Shown here piece by piece: positions 37,183 through 39,154 of a stretch of DNA of 39,154 nucleotides (positions are counted from its first letter, which is position 1; every line of letters starts with the position of its first letter). Under the pieces are notes generated by a model. That model was not told where the DNA came from, ran no database searches, and was given only the letters and a program-made list of their open reading frames with translations. The stretch is taken from NCBI GenBank assembly GCA_021813275.1, contig JAKALD010000003.1, positions 1-39,154 on the forward strand, in the 5' to 3' direction. Position numbers and translations under genes: made by a program. This stretch comes from Pseudomonadota bacterium. GTDB taxonomy: Bacteria; Pseudomonadota; Gammaproteobacteria; Burkholderiales; SG8-39.

Positions 37183-37598
37183 AAAGCATCCTGGTGAGCG
37201 TGGAGGACGGCGGCCACCCTGGCCTCCACTACGTCGTCGACCTCGCGCGGCGCGAGCCGCTGCGCGTGCACCTGCTCAGCGTGCGCGCGCCGCTGCCGCA
37301 GTACGTCGGCCGCTTCTTCTCGGCCGATGCGATCCGCAGGCTGCACCGCGAGGACGGCGAGCGGGCGCTCGCCCCGGCCCGCCGCGTTCTCGACCAGGCC
37401 GGGGTCGAGCACCGCGACCACGTGCGGGTGGGCTACAAGGCCGAAACGATCGTGCGCGCCGCCCGCGAGCTGGGCTGCGAGCGGATTGTCCTGGCGGGCC
37501 AAGGGCCGGCGCTGCTTTCGAGAATGCGCCTCGGTACGGTCGCGGGCCAGGTTCGCCATCTGCTCGCGAGCGCGCACCTCGGCTGCGAGGTCGTGTAG
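37179..37598 (+). CDS. Universal stress protein (UspA family)
   Basis: MKSILVSVEDGGHPGLHYVVDLARREPLRVHLLSV...VGYKAETIVRAARELGCERIVLAGQG; GTG overlapping the TerC-family stop. Confidence 0.85.
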   Translation: MKSILVSVEDGGHPGLHYVVDLARREPLRVHLLSVRAPLPQYVGRFFSADAIRRLHREDGERALAPARRVLDQAGVEHRDHVRVGYKAETIVRAARELGCERIVLAGQGPALLSRMRLGTVAGQVRHLLASAHLGCEVV

Positions 37599-37710
37599 CC
37601 CGCGCTGCGCCGCCGCGCGACCGCGCCGCGGCGATTGACGGTACCATTACGCCCGGAACCCAAGATAGGCGCCCGGCGCCCGCGCACGGCCGGGGCGAGG
37701 CGCCCGGGCC

Positions 37711-38766
37711 GTGGACAACGCGAACAACGCGATCTTCAGCATCGAGCAGGAGGAATTGCGCGGCGCGGCACGCACGGTCGCCGAGATCGAGTGGCTGCTG
37801 CTGATCCTGGTCCTGCTGTTCCTGGTCGTGTCGCACGTCACGCCGCTCGCGCGGCCCGCGATCCAGGCGGCGCTGCTCTTCTACGGCGCCTTCATCCTCG
37901 CGTTCCACTACGCCAACTTCTACCGCAGGGAGTCGCGCTGGAAGATCGCGATCGAGACCTGGGTGATGCTCGCGTTCATCACCTGGACCCTGTGGTTCAC
38001 CGGCGACCTGTCGAGCCCGCTGCTCAACCTTTACCTGCTGGTGGTGATCACCAGCGCCCTCAGCCTGGGCAAGGCGGCCACCCTCGTCGAGATGGGGTTC
38101 ATCGCCGCGTGCTACGTGCTGCTCGACTCGGCGCGCACGCCCCTGGCGTCGTGGTCCGTCAGGCACGGCCTGGGGCTGCTCGCCCAGCTCGCCCCGGTCA
38201 TCCTGGTGGCCTACGTCACGACCATGTTCTCGGCCGACATCCGCTACGGCCTGAACAAGGCCAAGCAGCTCTCGGAAACCGACGAGCTGACGGGCGTGCT
38301 CAACGTGCGCGGGCTTTCGGCGCTGTTCGACCGCGCGTTCTCGCAGGCCGCGCGCTACGCGCGCCCGCTCAGCCTGCTGATGATCGACTGCGACAACCTG
38401 AAGGCGGTGAACGACCGCTACGGCCACGATGCCGGCAACGAGCTGCTCAAGCAGCTCTCGCGCAGCATCGTGCGCGAGCTGCGCGCGACCGATATCGTCG
38501 CCCGCTACGGCGGCGACGAGTTCGTGGCGGTGCTGCCGGAAACCGACCGCGGCCGCGCGCAGGAGGTGGCGCAGAGGATCGTCGAGGTGATCGCGCGCGA
38601 GCGGCTGCAGTTCCGCGGCCAGACGATCGAGAGCGGCGTGAGCGTCGGGATCGCGAGCTATCCGGAGGACGGGCGCACCATCGACAACCTCATGCTGCGC
38701 GCCGACAGCGCGATGTACCGCGCCAAGCAGACCGGCAGGGGGCGCGTCGCCTCCGCGGCGAGCTGA
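37711..38766 (+). CDS. Membrane-bound GGDEF diguanylate cyclase
   Basis: Several hydrophobic segments, then TDELTGVLNVRGLSALFDRAF...LLMIDCDNLKAVNDRYGHDAGNELL...ARYGGDEFVAVLPETD. Confidence 0.94.
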   Translation: MDNANNAIFSIEQEELRGAARTVAEIEWLLLILVLLFLVVSHVTPLARPAIQAALLFYGAFILAFHYANFYRRESRWKIAIETWVMLAFITWTLWFTGDLSSPLLNLYLLVVITSALSLGKAATLVEMGFIAACYVLLDSARTPLASWSVRHGLGLLAQLAPVILVAYVTTMFSADIRYGLNKAKQLSETDELTGVLNVRGLSALFDRAFSQAARYARPLSLLMIDCDNLKAVNDRYGHDAGNELLKQLSRSIVRELRATDIVARYGGDEFVAVLPETDRGRAQEVAQRIVEVIARERLQFRGQTIESGVSVGIASYPEDGRTIDNLMLRADSAMYRAKQTGRGRVASAAS

Positions 38767-38775
38767 GGGCCGCGC

Positions 38776-39126
38776 TCAGTCGGGCGCGAGCGCGAACTCG
38801 CGCGCCGGCGAGGAGTAGCAGAGCACGATCTCCGCGGGATCGCTCCCGACGTTGCGGATCGCGTGCACCGCGCCGCGCGGCACCACCGAGCGCTCGCCCG
38901 CGGCGAGCGCGGCCTGCTCCGCGCCGAGCCGGCATTGCACCTTGCCGCGCACCACGTAGATCGATTCCTCGCAGTTGGCGTGCACGTGCGTATCGGTCGC
39001 CATGCCCGGCCGCAGCAGCATGCGGGCGAGCGACATCTCTCTGCTGTTGCCGACCTCGCCGCTCACGAGCCACTCGATCGAACCCCACTCGAACTCGTTG
39101 CGAATCGTCGCCTTCGATGCCTGCAT
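38776..39126 (-). CDS. Cupin-domain protein
   Basis: MLLRPGMATDTHVHANCEESIYVVRGKVQCRLGAEQAALAAGERSVVPRGAVHAIRNVGSDPAEIVLCYSSPAREFAL. Confidence 0.87.
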   Translation of the reverse strand: MQASKATIRNEFEWGSIEWLVSGEVGNSREMSLARMLLRPGMATDTHVHANCEESIYVVRGKVQCRLGAEQAALAAGERSVVPRGAVHAIRNVGSDPAEIVLCYSSPAREFALAPD

Positions 39127-39154
39127 GATCGCGTCCCTCGCTGCGTGGATGGCC

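Overview
High-GC proteobacterial chromosome segment, betaproteobacterial in character (inference from gene content and the tmRNA tag). Core genes flank an accessory island that starts directly after the tmRNA gene. Left core (1-6264): 5' part of gyrA (minus strand, runs off the window), TRZ/ATZ amidohydrolase, OmpA-family protein, ubiG, gph, zinc-type oxidoreductase and a one-piece ssrA encoding ANDERFALAA. Island (about 6265-19211): a tight four-gene minus-strand operon. In transcription order it encodes (1) a UvrD-like helicase with a PD-(D/E)XK/Fe-S-type C-terminus, (2) a DPPY-type Mod methyltransferase, (3) a 70-aa orphan protein and (4) a type III-like Res helicase-nuclease whose C-terminus carries a complete LexA/UmuD-type S24 self-cleaving peptidase domain: Ala-Gly site A972-G973, Ser1008, Lys1053. 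This operon sits between two relics of a type I R-M locus in the same orientation: an internally deleted hsdM upstream and an hsdR C-terminal stub downstream, which suggests a defence-cassette swap inside an older hsd operon. The rest of the island has a RadC/JAB protein, a HigBA-like module, a winged-helix/nucleotidyltransferase gene with twin palindromic operators 21 bp apart, and a Phd/VapC pair. Right core (19228-39126): S41 protease, fumarase/ASL-family lyase, EF-hand/BON protein, a cupredoxin-OMP-phosphoesterase operon behind Fur-like boxes, otsA, DAHP synthase, an Mla-type lipid transport operon, a two-component system followed by three CGTAA repeats at exact 11-bp period, TerC-family protein, UspA, a GGDEF protein and a cupin. 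The main candidate for an under-described system is the S24-tailed restriction operon. No tools were used; all family calls are by motif recognition.
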